From contig NZ_JBHSDY010000002.1 in assembly GCF_042651965.1 (NCBI RefSeq), positions 434,001 to 498,000 of the forward strand: DNA of 64,000 nucleotides. The letters are read 5' to 3'. The position numbers were made by a program, and so were the translations under genes. Each line of letters starts with the position of its first letter. Within the stretch, counting starts at the first letter, position 1. The stretch comes from Castellaniella hirudinis (GTDB lineage: Bacteria > Pseudomonadota > Gammaproteobacteria > Burkholderiales > Burkholderiaceae_B). Below, piece after piece: positions 1 through 9,365 of the stretch. The notes beneath the pieces are model-generated. The model was given only the letters and a program-made list of their open reading frames with translations. It was not told the origin of the DNA and did not search any database.

Positions 1-423
1 GCCCATAGGCAACCACTTCGGCATAGGAGTACGAGAATCTGGCAAGTTTTATTTTGCCTGACGGTTCTGTCGTTCCTGTGTCGGGCGGTGATCCCCATGG
101 GCTATATGCCCGACCTGTCTGGTGGGCGCGACGGCAAGTTTTCAATTACCTTCTGCACGATGGGCGGCGGCATCAGCACCCTGCTGGTGGATCTGGACGG
201 ACAACCAAACCAGCCTTCTCCCGCCGACCACTTCGATAAGCAGGACTGCCCTTTCGGCATGGTCGCGTCGCAGGCGCTGATACCCGGCCAGGACGCCCCC
301 GCGCTAGTAGGCGTCATCACGCATCATCCTGTATCGCTGTCGCACCGCAACCAAGCCCAGCCGCCACTGCCCGCGCTGGGCCCGCCGCTAGGTTCGCGCG
401 CCCCTCCTTCAAACCTCGGTTAA
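1..423 (+). CDS. DUF2946-like small membrane protein, 5' end outside window
   Basis: The reading frame is open from base 1 to the stop at 423, so the true start lies upstream or is a weak codon near the edge. The first 30 residues contain a hydrophobic stretch followed by RAVIPMGYMPD, the signature of DUF2946 proteins (a membrane segment followed by an IPxGFMP-like motif). Later there is a DCPFG motif resembling the Cys-containing segment of that family. DUF2946 proteins commonly sit beside copper genes, and this one lies 65 bp upstream of a ycnI-like gene on the same strand. The function is unknown; a role in copper handling is inferred from context. The last 35 residues are Pro-rich. Confidence 0.55.
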   Translation, partial: AHRQPLRHRSTRIWQVLFCLTVLSFLCRAVIPMGYMPDLSGGRDGKFSITFCTMGGGISTLLVDLDGQPNQPSPADHFDKQDCPFGMVASQALIPGQDAPALVGVITHHPVSLSHRNQAQPPLPALGPPLGSRAPPSNLG

Positions 424-487
424 TACCTCTTCGGCGATCCTGCTTGGCTCGGTCGCTTCCCGGTAATCTGCATTCCGAGGTTTTTTC

Positions 488-1024
488 ATGTCTGTTCTTC
501 GTGCTCACGCACGCGCCGCCGCTCTGTTGGCCGCGTTCGTTTTTATTCCATCCGCCCACGCGCACGTCACGCTTCAAGTCAAAGAAGCCCCCATCGACAG
601 CGGCTACAAAGCCATTTTCAGCGTCCCGCACGGCTGCAAAGGCTCCGCCACCACAAAAATCCGCATCCGCATTCCGGAAGGTGTCGTGGGCGTCAAGCCC
701 CAGCCCAAAGCTGGGTGGTCGCTCGAAACCATCAAGGGCGACTATGCCCAGCCGCACATGCGATACGGCACCAAGGTCCGCTCAGGCGTCAAGGAAGTAA
801 TCTGGACCGGCGGCCCGCTGCCAGACGATTACTACGATGAGTTTGTTTTCGTCGGGTACCTGAGCGGCGAGTTGACGCCCAACAGCACGCTCTACTTTCC
901 TGTCGTCCAGGAATGCGAGCAAGGCGTGGCGCGCTGGATAGATTTGCCTTCCGCGGATAAAAAGGCGCCCGACGATCATTCCGACTCTCCCGCACCGGGA
1001 CTCAAGCTGCTGCCCAAACGGTAA
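488..1024 (+). CDS. YcnI-like DUF1775 copper-binding protein
   Basis: A 178-residue exported protein. The signal peptide ends at A25, leaving His26 as the first mature residue (HVTL). This matches YcnI-type DUF1775 proteins, in which the N-terminal His helps to bind copper. The body is a beta-rich DUF1775 domain containing VPHGC and ARWIDL. Unlike Bacillus YcnI there is no C-terminal membrane anchor, so the product is probably soluble in the periplasm. It is followed 54 bp later by a copC-copD fusion, the same pairing as ycnI-ycnJ. Predicted role: periplasmic copper chaperone for uptake. Family assignment is firm; the direction of copper flow is inferred. Confidence 0.88.
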   Translation: MSVLRAHARAAALLAAFVFIPSAHAHVTLQVKEAPIDSGYKAIFSVPHGCKGSATTKIRIRIPEGVVGVKPQPKAGWSLETIKGDYAQPHMRYGTKVRSGVKEVIWTGGPLPDDYYDEFVFVGYLSGELTPNSTLYFPVVQECEQGVARWIDLPSADKKAPDDHSDSPAPGLKLLPKR

Positions 1025-1078
1025 ACGCTACCGGAGACCGGCGCCTCATAGCGCGCGCCGCCCGCAAGGAGAGAGAGA

Positions 1079-2737
1079 ATGTCTACGCACCGTGTGCGCC
1101 GCATCGGCGCGCCCGCGTCCTTGGCCGGCCTGTCGTTGGCGCTGCTCAGGTGGCTTTGCGCCTTGGCGATGCTCGCCTGGGCGCCGGGCGCATTGGCCCA
1201 TGCTTCGCTGATCGCCAGCCTGCCTGCGACAGGCACGGTCTTGCCGCAGGCGCCAGCGGCCATGCGCTTGACCTTCAATGAGCCTGTCTCGCCGCTGCTG
1301 ATCAGGTTCATCCAACCGGATGGCTCGACCAAGGACATAACACAAACCGAGGTGCTGCCCACCGGGCTGGAGATGGCCCTGCCGACCTTGGATCAGCAAG
1401 GCACGTATGCCTTGAGTTGGCACGTTGTCTCGGCGGACGGCCATCCTGTGGGCGGCACGGTGACGTTTTCGATCGGTGTCGAGGGAACGCGCCGCGTACA
1501 GGAGTCGTCTCGCCACCCGGCCAGAGTCTTTCTGATCTGGCTGTCCCGTTTGGGCGGATACATCGGCCTGTTTGCCGGCATTGGCATGGCGCTGTGCCAT
1601 GCCTTCTGCGCAGCGCGCACCGACAAGCGCCGCTTGGCGTTCGGGTTTTTGGCATTGGGGGCGGTTGCCACGCTGCTCAATGTGGGTCTGCTGGGCCTGG
1701 ATGCGCTGGATGAGCCAGCCTCGGCCCTATTCAGCCCCGGCCCCTGGCGCACGGCATTTTCCACCTCATTCGGCCTGGCCGCCACGCTCGCGCTGGCTGC
1801 GCTTGGAGCCGCCGCCCTAGCCTGGCTGCAAGCCGCCCCGATTCCCCGCAGGCTGGTGGTGGCCGCCGCGTTGCTGTTGCTGGGCACATCTCTGGCGGCC
1901 AGCGGCCACGCCAGCAGCGCGCCACCCGCCTGGCTGGCCCGGCCCGCCGTCTGGCTGCATGTACTGGCTATCACATTGTGGATCGGCTCGCTGCTGCCGC
2001 TGGCGCACTCCTTGCAAGACATGTGGCAAACGAATCTATTGAAGCGTTTTTCCAAGCTGATTCCTGCCGTTCTGCTCATCCTGTTTGCCAGCGGGGGAGC
2101 CCTTGTCTACCTGCAGTTCGACAAACCGTCATCGCTATGGCAAACCGGGTACGGGCAGATTCTGGCGCTCAAGCTCGCCTTATTGATCGTGCTTTTGGTC
2201 CTTGGGACCTATAACCGCCTTCGCCTGACGGATGCCGTCCTGGGCGGGCAGTTGCCCGCCCGCCGCGTCATGCGGCGCGTCATCTACGCGGAATGCGCCG
2301 TCGCCCTGTTGATCCTGGCCACCGTGGCGCTCTGGCGTTTTACGCCGCCGCCGCGTGCGCTGCACAGCCTGCCGCCCGCCCCGGCCGAACTCACCGCCCA
2401 TATCCACGACACTGCGGCCATGGCGGATCTGGCGCTGACGCTGCCGGCTCCTGACCAGTCAGGGCACTTAACACTGTATTTATCCAACGCCGACTTGACT
2501 CCTCTGGCCGCGCAAGAGGTGGATGTCGCGTTCTCCAACCCGCAAGCGGGCATCGAACCCATCGTTCTTCCAGCCAGCAGGGCGAATGACGGCACTTGGC
2601 AGGTAGGCGACCTCGAACTGCCCGGCGTGCCGGCCTGGCATATCCGCATCGATGCGCTGATCTCGGATTTCGACAGCATCCGCCTGGAGACGACGTTGGA
2701 GACCGGACAGTCATGGCGCACCAATGATCCGAATTAA
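1079..2737 (+). CDS. CopC-CopD fusion, copper import membrane protein (YcnJ-like)
   Basis: 552 residues. The signal peptide ends at A40 and His41 is the mature N-terminus, the copper ligand position of CopC. Residues 41-135 form a CopC domain ending near SADGHPVGGTVTFSIG. Residues about 150-430 carry around eight hydrophobic segments of a CopD domain, and a soluble tail of about 120 residues follows. Such fusions (YcnJ type) are proposed to move copper across the inner membrane. A GGAGAG-type ribosome site precedes the ATG. The long C-terminal soluble extension is more than a minimal YcnJ needs. It sits between the YcnI-like chaperone and two TonB-dependent receptors, which suggests one copper-uptake route. 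Confidence 0.88.
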   Translation: MSTHRVRRIGAPASLAGLSLALLRWLCALAMLAWAPGALAHASLIASLPATGTVLPQAPAAMRLTFNEPVSPLLIRFIQPDGSTKDITQTEVLPTGLEMALPTLDQQGTYALSWHVVSADGHPVGGTVTFSIGVEGTRRVQESSRHPARVFLIWLSRLGGYIGLFAGIGMALCHAFCAARTDKRRLAFGFLALGAVATLLNVGLLGLDALDEPASALFSPGPWRTAFSTSFGLAATLALAALGAAALAWLQAAPIPRRLVVAAALLLLGTSLAASGHASSAPPAWLARPAVWLHVLAITLWIGSLLPLAHSLQDMWQTNLLKRFSKLIPAVLLILFASGGALVYLQFDKPSSLWQTGYGQILALKLALLIVLLVLGTYNRLRLTDAVLGGQLPARRVMRRVIYAECAVALLILATVALWRFTPPPRALHSLPPAPAELTAHIHDTAAMADLALTLPAPDQSGHLTLYLSNADLTPLAAQEVDVAFSNPQAGIEPIVLPASRANDGTWQVGDLELPGVPAWHIRIDALISDFDSIRLETTLETGQSWRTNDPN

Positions 2738-2773
2738 GAATCTGAAAAAAGATACTGCATGGGAGAAGCTTCA

Positions 2774-4876
2774 GTGAACCACTACCTCGAAAAATTCGCC
2801 GATATGTCGGCAAAAACCAGCCGCCCAACCCTATTGACGGCCGCCTTGGCCTGCGCCTGGGGTTTGGCAGGTATGGCGCCGGCGATCGCACAGACCACCT
2901 TGCCGGCCATTACCGTCACGGGCTCAAGCAGCGCGCAGGCCGCCTCGCTGACTGTACCCGACACCGAGCAGGCGACCGAGGACATTCAACGCATTCCAGG
3001 AGCGGTCACCGTGATACCCGATACCGCCTTCAAGGATGGCCCGGCGCAGACCGTCAAGGACGTTCTCGGATGGGTGCCCGGCATTTTCGCGCAACCCCGG
3101 TATGGCGACGACGCCCGCATTTCGATACGCGGTTCGGGCCTGTCGCGCAACTACGGCAATCGCGGCGTGAACATGTACATGGACGGCATACCGATCAATA
3201 CTTCGGACGGCCTGGTGGACAACTTCGAGATCGATCCGACCGCCTATCGCTATGTCGAGGTGTACAAGGGCGCCAACGCCCTGCGTTACGGCGGCAATGC
3301 GCTGGGCGGGGCGATCAACTTCGTGACGCCCACGGGGCGCGATGCCTCCCGCCTGGAAGGACGGCTCGACGTCGGCAGCTTTGGCTATGCCAGAGCACAG
3401 GCGAGCACCGGCGGAGAGGCTGGCGACTGGGACTACTTCGTAACCGCCTCAGCCCAGCGCTTTGACGGCTATCGCGATCACAGCGACGGACATCAAACCC
3501 GCCTGAGCGCCAACACCGGATACCGGTTTTCCGCGGATGCCGAGACGCGCTTCTACCTGAATGTGAATTCAATACGGCAACGGCTGCCCGGCGAGGTGAC
3601 CAAGGACGTGGCACTGAATTCCCCCAGGCAGGCCGCGCCTGAGTTCATCGAGCTCGACCAGCAGCGCAATATCGATTCCGTGCGCATCGCCAACAAAACA
3701 ACACTGCGCTTTAGCGATACCACGTTCGACTTCGGGGTGTTTGGCGTTCATCGCCATGTCATGCATCCCATCTACCAGTGGCTTGATTATCGCGTCAACG
3801 ACTACGGCGGTTTCGCGCGCGCCACGGATGACCGGCAGATCGGAGGCTTTCGTAACCGCCTAGTCGCGGGAGTCAATCTGCATAACGGATCGATCGACAA
3901 TAAACAGTACATCAACCTTGACGGCTCCAAGGGAAGCCTGGCCGCTTCGAACGTCGATGACTCAAAGACCCTCTCCGCGTATGTCGAAAACAGCTTCTAC
4001 GTCAGGCCGGATATTTCCCTGATCGTGGGGGCCACACTTCAGCATGCCACGCGCGAACGCCGCGATCGATACTCCATCGACGGCGATCAGTCGGGGCGAC
4101 GAACTTATGAGCACTTCAGCCCCAAAGTGGGCGTGCTCTGGGACATCGACCCCACATGGCAGGCCTTCGCCAACGTGTCGCGCAGCGCTGAAGTCCCCAC
4201 GTTCGATGCGAACTCCTTTTCGTCCCCGATCAGTTCGAACGTCGATGCTCAGACGGCAACCACCTATGAAATCGGAACGCGAGGCAAGAGCCCTGAAAGC
4301 TGGTGGGAGCTGGCGCTGTATCGCGCCGAACTCAAGAACGAACTGCAATGCCTGACCACCGCGCCCTGGAGCCCTTGCACGGTCGTCAACGCCGACCGGA
4401 CCGTGCACCAGGGAATCGAAGCGGGCATCGGCTTTGTCTTCTTGCAATCGGGCCTGGTTCCCGGCGACCGCTTCTGGTTCAACGCCGCCTACACCTACAA
4501 CGATTTCTTCTTCGACAACGATTCGCGCTACGGCAACAATCGCCTGCCCGGCGTGCCGCCGCACTATCTTCGCGCCGAAGTGCTCTACAAGCATCCGAGC
4601 GGATTCTATGCCGGCCCGAACATTGAGTGGATGCCCAGATCCTATTTCGCCGACAACGCCAATCAAGTCAAAGTCGATCCCTATGCCTTGCTGAACCTCA
4701 GGGTCGGCTACAACGCCCCGAATTCAAAAACCTCCTTCTATCTGGAGGGGCGCAACCTGCTGGACAAGCGCTACATCGCCAATGTGGCGATCGCGGGAAG
4801 CGCGGACGCTTCCTCGGCCATCTTCAATCCAGGCACCGGCATCGCGGTCTACGGCGGGGTGCAATTCCAATGGTGA
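2774..4876 (+). CDS. TonB-dependent receptor, first of a tandem pair
   Basis: About 700 residues. A plug domain (GAVTVIPDTAF, GWVPGIFAQPRYG, SIRGSG, VEVYKGANALRYGGNALGGAINFVTP) is followed by a 22-strand-type barrel ending in an aromatic residue (QFQW). The signal peptide spans the MSAKTSRP to AIAQT region. I prefer GTG 2774 because GGGAGA lies just upstream; ATG 2759 and ATG 2804 are alternatives. The next gene encodes a clear paralogue with the same plug motifs. It is embedded in copper genes, so a copper complex or copper chelator is the probable ligand, but no Met/His-rich OprC-type metal site is obvious. Confidence 0.88.
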   Translation: MNHYLEKFADMSAKTSRPTLLTAALACAWGLAGMAPAIAQTTLPAITVTGSSSAQAASLTVPDTEQATEDIQRIPGAVTVIPDTAFKDGPAQTVKDVLGWVPGIFAQPRYGDDARISIRGSGLSRNYGNRGVNMYMDGIPINTSDGLVDNFEIDPTAYRYVEVYKGANALRYGGNALGGAINFVTPTGRDASRLEGRLDVGSFGYARAQASTGGEAGDWDYFVTASAQRFDGYRDHSDGHQTRLSANTGYRFSADAETRFYLNVNSIRQRLPGEVTKDVALNSPRQAAPEFIELDQQRNIDSVRIANKTTLRFSDTTFDFGVFGVHRHVMHPIYQWLDYRVNDYGGFARATDDRQIGGFRNRLVAGVNLHNGSIDNKQYINLDGSKGSLAASNVDDSKTLSAYVENSFYVRPDISLIVGATLQHATRERRDRYSIDGDQSGRRTYEHFSPKVGVLWDIDPTWQAFANVSRSAEVPTFDANSFSSPISSNVDAQTATTYEIGTRGKSPESWWELALYRAELKNELQCLTTAPWSPCTVVNADRTVHQGIEAGIGFVFLQSGLVPGDRFWFNAAYTYNDFFFDNDSRYGNNRLPGVPPHYLRAEVLYKHPSGFYAGPNIEWMPRSYFADNANQVKVDPYALLNLRVGYNAPNSKTSFYLEGRNLLDKRYIANVAIAGSADASSAIFNPGTGIAVYGGVQFQW

Positions 4877-4987
4877 CGCAAGCATTGATGAGCGCGCTGG
4901 CCCAGAGGGCGGCATCGCAATAATGAAGCCGCACGACATTCACACAAAAACACATCCGTTGAATTCTTATCAATGAGGACGAAGCTC

Positions 4988-7102
4988 ATGAGCCGTAACC
5001 CCGCAACCCTTTCAACATGGCCGCTTCCGGACCGGCCCTATCACGCACCGGCGATCAGCGCATTGCTGCTGGCGCTGGGCCTTCCCTTCGCTTGGACGAC
5101 CGTACAGGCGCAAACTCAAACGCTCGCTCCGATCCAGGTCATGCCGGAAGAACGCCCCAGTCTGACGGTGCCGAACACGCAAGAGGCCAAGGCGGTGATC
5201 GAGCAAACGGCGGGAGGCGTGGCCCTGGTGCCGGACACGGCATGGCGCGATACGCAGGCAGCCACCATCAAGGATGTCCTGGACTACACGCCGGGCGTGT
5301 TCGCCCAGCCCAAATGGGGTGAGGATTCGCGCCTGTCCATACGAGGGTCAGGGCTGTCGCGCTACTACCACATGCGCGGCATCAGTCTCTATCAGGACGG
5401 CATGCCGCTGAACAACGCCGACGGCAGCACGGATTTCCAATGGATCGATCCGACGGCGTACCGCTACACCGAGGTGTACAAGGGTGCCAATGCCCTGCGC
5501 TATGGTTCCGGCACGCTGGGAGGCGCCGTCAACTTCGTGACGCCGACAGGCTACGACGCCGGCCCCTTTCAGGGGCGCCTGGATGCGGGCAGCTTCGGCT
5601 GGCGGCGTCTGCAGTTAAGCAGTGGCTTTGCCGACCAGGGTCTCGATGGCTTCATCACCGGCTCCTGGCAGCGTCAGGACGGGTTTCGCGATCACAGCGC
5701 CGGCGATTCGCTGCGCGCGAGCGCGAACCTTGGCTGGAAACTGTCGGAGACCGCCGAGACCCGTTTTTACTTGACCGGCGTACGCGTCCGCCAGGAAATC
5801 CCGGGGTCAGTCACTCGCGAGCAGGCATTGAACGACCCGCGCAAGGCGGCGGCCAGCAACGAAGCAGACGGCTGGCAGCGCAACATCGACGGCGGCCGTC
5901 TCGCCAACCGCACCGTATTCGTATCGGGCGACACCACGTACGAGCTGGGCGGCTGGTATGCGCAAAGCCACCTGCGACACCCCATCTATCAGTACCTGGA
6001 CAACGACTACACCGACTACGGCGCTTACGGCCGTCTGGTGAACACCACGCCGCTGGCCGGACACGACAACCGCCTGACCCTGGGCGCCACATGGTCGGCC
6101 GGCAAGGTGGACGCGGGCAACTACGTCAACTCGGGCGGGCATCGCGGCGCCAAGCTGTCGCAAACCGATGACAAGTCGAACAACATCACACTCTACGGCG
6201 AAAATGCCTTCGACGTCGTGCCGGGGGTCTCACTGATCACGGGACTCCAATACCTGCATGCCGAGCGCAAGCGCAGCGACCGCTTCAACGGCGGACAGCC
6301 CACCACCCGTTCGGGCGAGAAAAGTTACGACTTCTTCAATCCCAAGCTGGGCCTGCTCTGGCAGGTCTCGGAGCAGTGGCAAGTGTTTGGAAACGTGTCG
6401 CGCAGCGCCGAGCCGCCGACTTTCGGCGACATGAACTTCGCAACCGCCAATGACCTGGACCGTCTCCAGCCTCAGCGCGCCACGACCTTCGAGATCGGCA
6501 CACGCGGCCAATCGGGCGGCGTGGCCTGGGACGTGGCGCTCTACCATGCCCGGATCAGCAATGAATTCCAATGCGTGAGCAGCATGTGGAACATCTGCGA
6601 CCAGACCGTCAACCTGGACCGCACGATTCACCAGGGCATCGAGCTCGGCCTGCAATGGACCGCCATGCGAGGGCTGTTTTCAGGCGGCCAGCAAGCCGAC
6701 AGCCTGCAGGTGAACGCCTCCTACACCTTCAGCGACTTCAAGTTCGACGATGACCGTGACTGGGGCAGCAATCAGATTCCGGGCGTTCCCCGCCACTACA
6801 TTCGCGCCGAGGTGCTGTACAAGCACCCGGCCGGGTTTTATATCGGGCCCAATGTCGAGTGGGTGCCTCAAGCCTACTACGCAGACAATGCAAACAGTCT
6901 CAAGACAAACGCCTACGCCTTGCTCGGCCTGCGGGCGGGATGGGAAAAAGGGCCTTATTCCTTCTATATCGATGGACGCAACCTGACGGACCGCCGTTAC
7001 ATCGCCAGCACCAGCATCACCGACAGGGCCAATGCTGACTCCGCGTTGTTCGAGCCAGGAACCGGCCGGGCGGTGTTCGCGGGACTGCAGGTTCGCTACT
7101 GA
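4988..7102 (+). CDS. TonB-dependent receptor, second of a tandem pair
   Basis: About 704 residues, closely matching the preceding receptor along the plug (DTAWRDTQAATIKDVLDYTPGVFAQPKWG, positions 5236-5319) and ending in the aromatic C-terminus QVRY. It carries a signal peptide (cleavage near VQAQ). The ATG at 4988 has AGGA eight bases upstream; an in-frame ATG at 4973 is possible. A Cys pair (ECV...NICD), also present in the first receptor (QCL...PCT), probably closes an extracellular loop. The tandem arrangement suggests duplication followed by ligand divergence. Predicted substrate: a copper complex, from context only. Confidence 0.88.
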   Translation: MSRNPATLSTWPLPDRPYHAPAISALLLALGLPFAWTTVQAQTQTLAPIQVMPEERPSLTVPNTQEAKAVIEQTAGGVALVPDTAWRDTQAATIKDVLDYTPGVFAQPKWGEDSRLSIRGSGLSRYYHMRGISLYQDGMPLNNADGSTDFQWIDPTAYRYTEVYKGANALRYGSGTLGGAVNFVTPTGYDAGPFQGRLDAGSFGWRRLQLSSGFADQGLDGFITGSWQRQDGFRDHSAGDSLRASANLGWKLSETAETRFYLTGVRVRQEIPGSVTREQALNDPRKAAASNEADGWQRNIDGGRLANRTVFVSGDTTYELGGWYAQSHLRHPIYQYLDNDYTDYGAYGRLVNTTPLAGHDNRLTLGATWSAGKVDAGNYVNSGGHRGAKLSQTDDKSNNITLYGENAFDVVPGVSLITGLQYLHAERKRSDRFNGGQPTTRSGEKSYDFFNPKLGLLWQVSEQWQVFGNVSRSAEPPTFGDMNFATANDLDRLQPQRATTFEIGTRGQSGGVAWDVALYHARISNEFQCVSSMWNICDQTVNLDRTIHQGIELGLQWTAMRGLFSGGQQADSLQVNASYTFSDFKFDDDRDWGSNQIPGVPRHYIRAEVLYKHPAGFYIGPNVEWVPQAYYADNANSLKTNAYALLGLRAGWEKGPYSFYIDGRNLTDRRYIASTSITDRANADSALFEPGTGRAVFAGLQVRY

Positions 7103-7115
7103 ATACGGAAATGCC

Positions 7116-7718
7116 ATGACTTCATCCATGCCACGACGCGGCTTTCTCGCCGCCCTGATCGCCGCGGGTTTATCGCTCTATGGCTGCTCACGCACCGAAG
7201 AGCTGAAAGACCTTAACGGCATAGACATGTCCGGCACCGATATCGGACGGGATTTCCTGCTGACCGGTACGGACGGCCGGCGACACCGCCTTGCCGATTT
7301 CAAGGGCAAGGCAGTGTTGGTTTTCTTTGGTTTTACCCAATGCCCGGACGTCTGCCCCACCGCGCTGTTTCGCGCCGCCGAGGTCAAGAGGCTGCTCGGC
7401 ACGGACGGCGACCAATTGCAGGTCCTATTCATCACCGTCGATCCGGAGCGCGATACACCCGAAGTGCTCAAGGCCTATGTAAGTGCTTTCGATCCGAGCT
7501 TCATGGGGCTTTACGGCGACCTGGATCAAACGGCCAAGACCGCCAAAGACTTCAAGGTGTACTACGCGAAGGTTCCGACAGGCGCTTCCTACACCATGGA
7601 CCACAGTGCCATTACCTATGTGTATGACCGTTCCGGCCGCCTGCGGCTGGGCTTGCGCCACACCCAGACCGCGGAAGAATACGCAGCAGACATCCGCCAA
7701 GTTTTAGCCCTTGATTGA
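7116..7718 (+). CDS. SCO1/SenC family copper chaperone lipoprotein
   Basis: 200 residues. A lipobox LYGC at Cys24 follows a double-Arg-containing signal (PRRGFLAAL). The thioredoxin-like fold carries the copper-binding CPDVC motif (C76, C80), and the distal His of the family lies in TMDHS. Sco proteins deliver copper to the CuA site of cytochrome oxidase or keep its cysteines reduced. The start at 7116 lies 13 bp after the receptor stop and gives a proper lipoprotein signal; a longer in-frame start at 7032 would overlap the receptor. Two PCu(A)C genes follow, the usual partners of Sco in CuA assembly. Confidence 0.93.
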   Translation: MTSSMPRRGFLAALIAAGLSLYGCSRTEELKDLNGIDMSGTDIGRDFLLTGTDGRRHRLADFKGKAVLVFFGFTQCPDVCPTALFRAAEVKRLLGTDGDQLQVLFITVDPERDTPEVLKAYVSAFDPSFMGLYGDLDQTAKTAKDFKVYYAKVPTGASYTMDHSAITYVYDRSGRLRLGLRHTQTAEEYAADIRQVLALD

Positions 7719-7739
7719 CCACTCACCCAGGAGATTGTC

Positions 7740-8228
7740 ATGTTCACGACACACAAACCATCCATATGGGCCATTGCGACAGCTTGCACTCTATTCGTTG
7801 CCGCAACCGCTCAAGCCCAAGTCACTGTCCAAGAACCGTGGGTGCGCGCCACCGTTGCACAGCAACAGGCCACGGGCGCCTTCATGCGGCTTTCTTCAGC
7901 TACGGACAGCGCACTCGTACAGGCCGATTCGCCTGTTGCCAAACATGTCGAAATACATGAAATGACGATGGAACACGACGTCATGAAAATGCGCCAGGTC
8001 GACCGACTGACGCTGCCCGCCGGCCATGCCGTCGAACTCAAGCCCGGCGGCTACCACATCATGCTGATCGACCTGAAGGAGCAAGTGCAGGAAGGCAGCC
8101 ACGTGCCTTTGACGTTAACCTTCGAAAATGCCGACGGCAAGCGCGAAACGGTTGATGTCTCGGCGCCCGTGCGCGCACTGGCCGGCGGCGCCATGAGCGG
8201 CCGGCATGGTCAGCGCGGCAAGCACTGA
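7740..8228 (+). CDS. PCu(A)C family periplasmic copper chaperone
   Basis: 162 residues with a signal peptide ending near ATAQA (residue 26). The PCu(A)C copper motif is present: a His in KHVEIHEM, Met in the EHDVMKM region, and the distal GGYHIML. These proteins bind Cu(I) and hand it to cytochrome oxidase or Sco. The gene is 21 bp downstream of sco and 14 bp upstream of a second family member, so the three probably share a transcript. Recognition is confident from the spaced His/Met pattern and length. Confidence 0.92.
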   Translation: MFTTHKPSIWAIATACTLFVAATAQAQVTVQEPWVRATVAQQQATGAFMRLSSATDSALVQADSPVAKHVEIHEMTMEHDVMKMRQVDRLTLPAGHAVELKPGGYHIMLIDLKEQVQEGSHVPLTLTFENADGKRETVDVSAPVRALAGGAMSGRHGQRGKH

Positions 8229-8242
8229 AGCGGGGACACGCG

Positions 8243-8761
8243 ATGAACCATTCACTCAAATGTCTGATGGTCGCCGTATTGGCGGCGGCCGCTTCCTTTT
8301 CCGTGCAGGCGCGATCCGGCCATGAGGGCCATGGCAACTCACATGCCAGCCACGACGGCTTCGGCGATCCGGCCAAGGCCGTGGCGCCCGAGGGCGTCAC
8401 CGTAACCGACTGCTGGATACGCGCGCTGCCTAATCGCTTGCCTTCAGCCGCTTATTTCACGTTGAACAATGCAGGTACTCAAGATGCTGTGCTCATTGGC
8501 GCGCAATCGAGCGCCTTCGGCAAAGTGATGCTGCATGCCAACAAGACCGTGAACGGCATGGCCGCCATGGTCCACGCCGACAAGGTCGTAGTCCCTGCGG
8601 GCGGCCATTTCGAGTTTTCGCCTGGTGGTCATCATGTCATGCTGGAACAGCCCACTGCGGACCTGCAGATAGGCAAGCGCCTGCCTATTACATTCTGGTT
8701 CGAGTCGGATCAGGCCATCACCAGTGATTGCGACATCCGATCTCCGGCGGGCCTGAAGTGA
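8243..8761 (+). CDS. PCu(A)C-like copper chaperone with His-rich N-terminus
   Basis: 172 residues. After a signal peptide (cleavage near VQARS) there is a His-rich stretch (GHEGHGNSHASHDG) and then a PCu(A)C domain: DCWIRALPN, VMLHANKTVNGMAAM and GGHHVMLEQP. Compared with its upstream neighbour it has an extra N-terminal metal-binding segment and several more cysteines. It probably receives copper from, or passes it to, the preceding PCu(A)C/Sco pair. The family is clear; the reason for two paralogues side by side is not known from the sequence. Confidence 0.88.
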   Translation: MNHSLKCLMVAVLAAAASFSVQARSGHEGHGNSHASHDGFGDPAKAVAPEGVTVTDCWIRALPNRLPSAAYFTLNNAGTQDAVLIGAQSSAFGKVMLHANKTVNGMAAMVHADKVVVPAGGHFEFSPGGHHVMLEQPTADLQIGKRLPITFWFESDQAITSDCDIRSPAGLK

Positions 8762-8781
8762 GCAAAAGGAGCCAAACACTT

Positions 8782-9258
8782 ATGACACAGATCTCAATCA
8801 AGCGAGGCCCCGTCAAAACGGTCACACTGGTTGCAAGGGCAGCCGCAGCGCTGGTGCTTTACGCCGCTCTTGGCGCAGGCGCGGCTCATGCCGCGTCCAC
8901 CGACGCGGACAAAGTGGCGCAATCCATGCGTGCCATTTGGGATCAACCCGATGCGCCATTGTCAGTCGGCCCCATAGTGGTGGTGGAGGGCTATGCGCTT
9001 GCCGGATGGGTACAGCAAGCGCGAGGCGGTCGAGCGCTGCTCGTGAACCACGATGGTAGCTGGCAGGTCCATATCTGCGGCGGAGACGGCCTCAAGGACA
9101 TGGATGCGCTGCAAATGGCGGGCATAAAAGAGGCAACCGCGCGCCGCCTTGTGCAAGCGGCAAACGAGGCCGAGGAGAAGGTGCCCGAGGAAACACGAAG
9201 AAAATTCGCATCTTTTGGCGAAAATATTATGGTCGACGACACGCATGCGCCGCGTTGA
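8782..9258 (+). CDS. Small exported protein associated with copper uptake genes
   Basis: 158 residues. A hydrophobic signal (about residues 18-38, AAAALVLYAALGAGAAHA) is followed by a soluble domain of about 115 residues containing VVEGYALAGWVQ, GGRALLVNHDGSWQVHICGG and a helical C-terminus. It resembles small proteins annotated as copper-uptake-system associated; I recognise no catalytic motif. The ATG at 8782 follows an AAAGGAG site; a longer frame from 8728 would overlap the upstream gene. It is the last gene of the copper block. One Cys next to a His (HIC) could be a metal ligand. Function is not established. Confidence 0.7.
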   Translation: MTQISIKRGPVKTVTLVARAAAALVLYAALGAGAAHAASTDADKVAQSMRAIWDQPDAPLSVGPIVVVEGYALAGWVQQARGGRALLVNHDGSWQVHICGGDGLKDMDALQMAGIKEATARRLVQAANEAEEKVPEETRRKFASFGENIMVDDTHAPR

Positions 9259-9365
9259 CGATACCTCGAGTGCGATCCGCATGGCCGCCTTGGCGCCCGG
9301 CGCGTGCATACCGGCGCAAAGCAGCAGGAGCAGGACTCGCATGAGACAGGATGCATGAGACAGTT

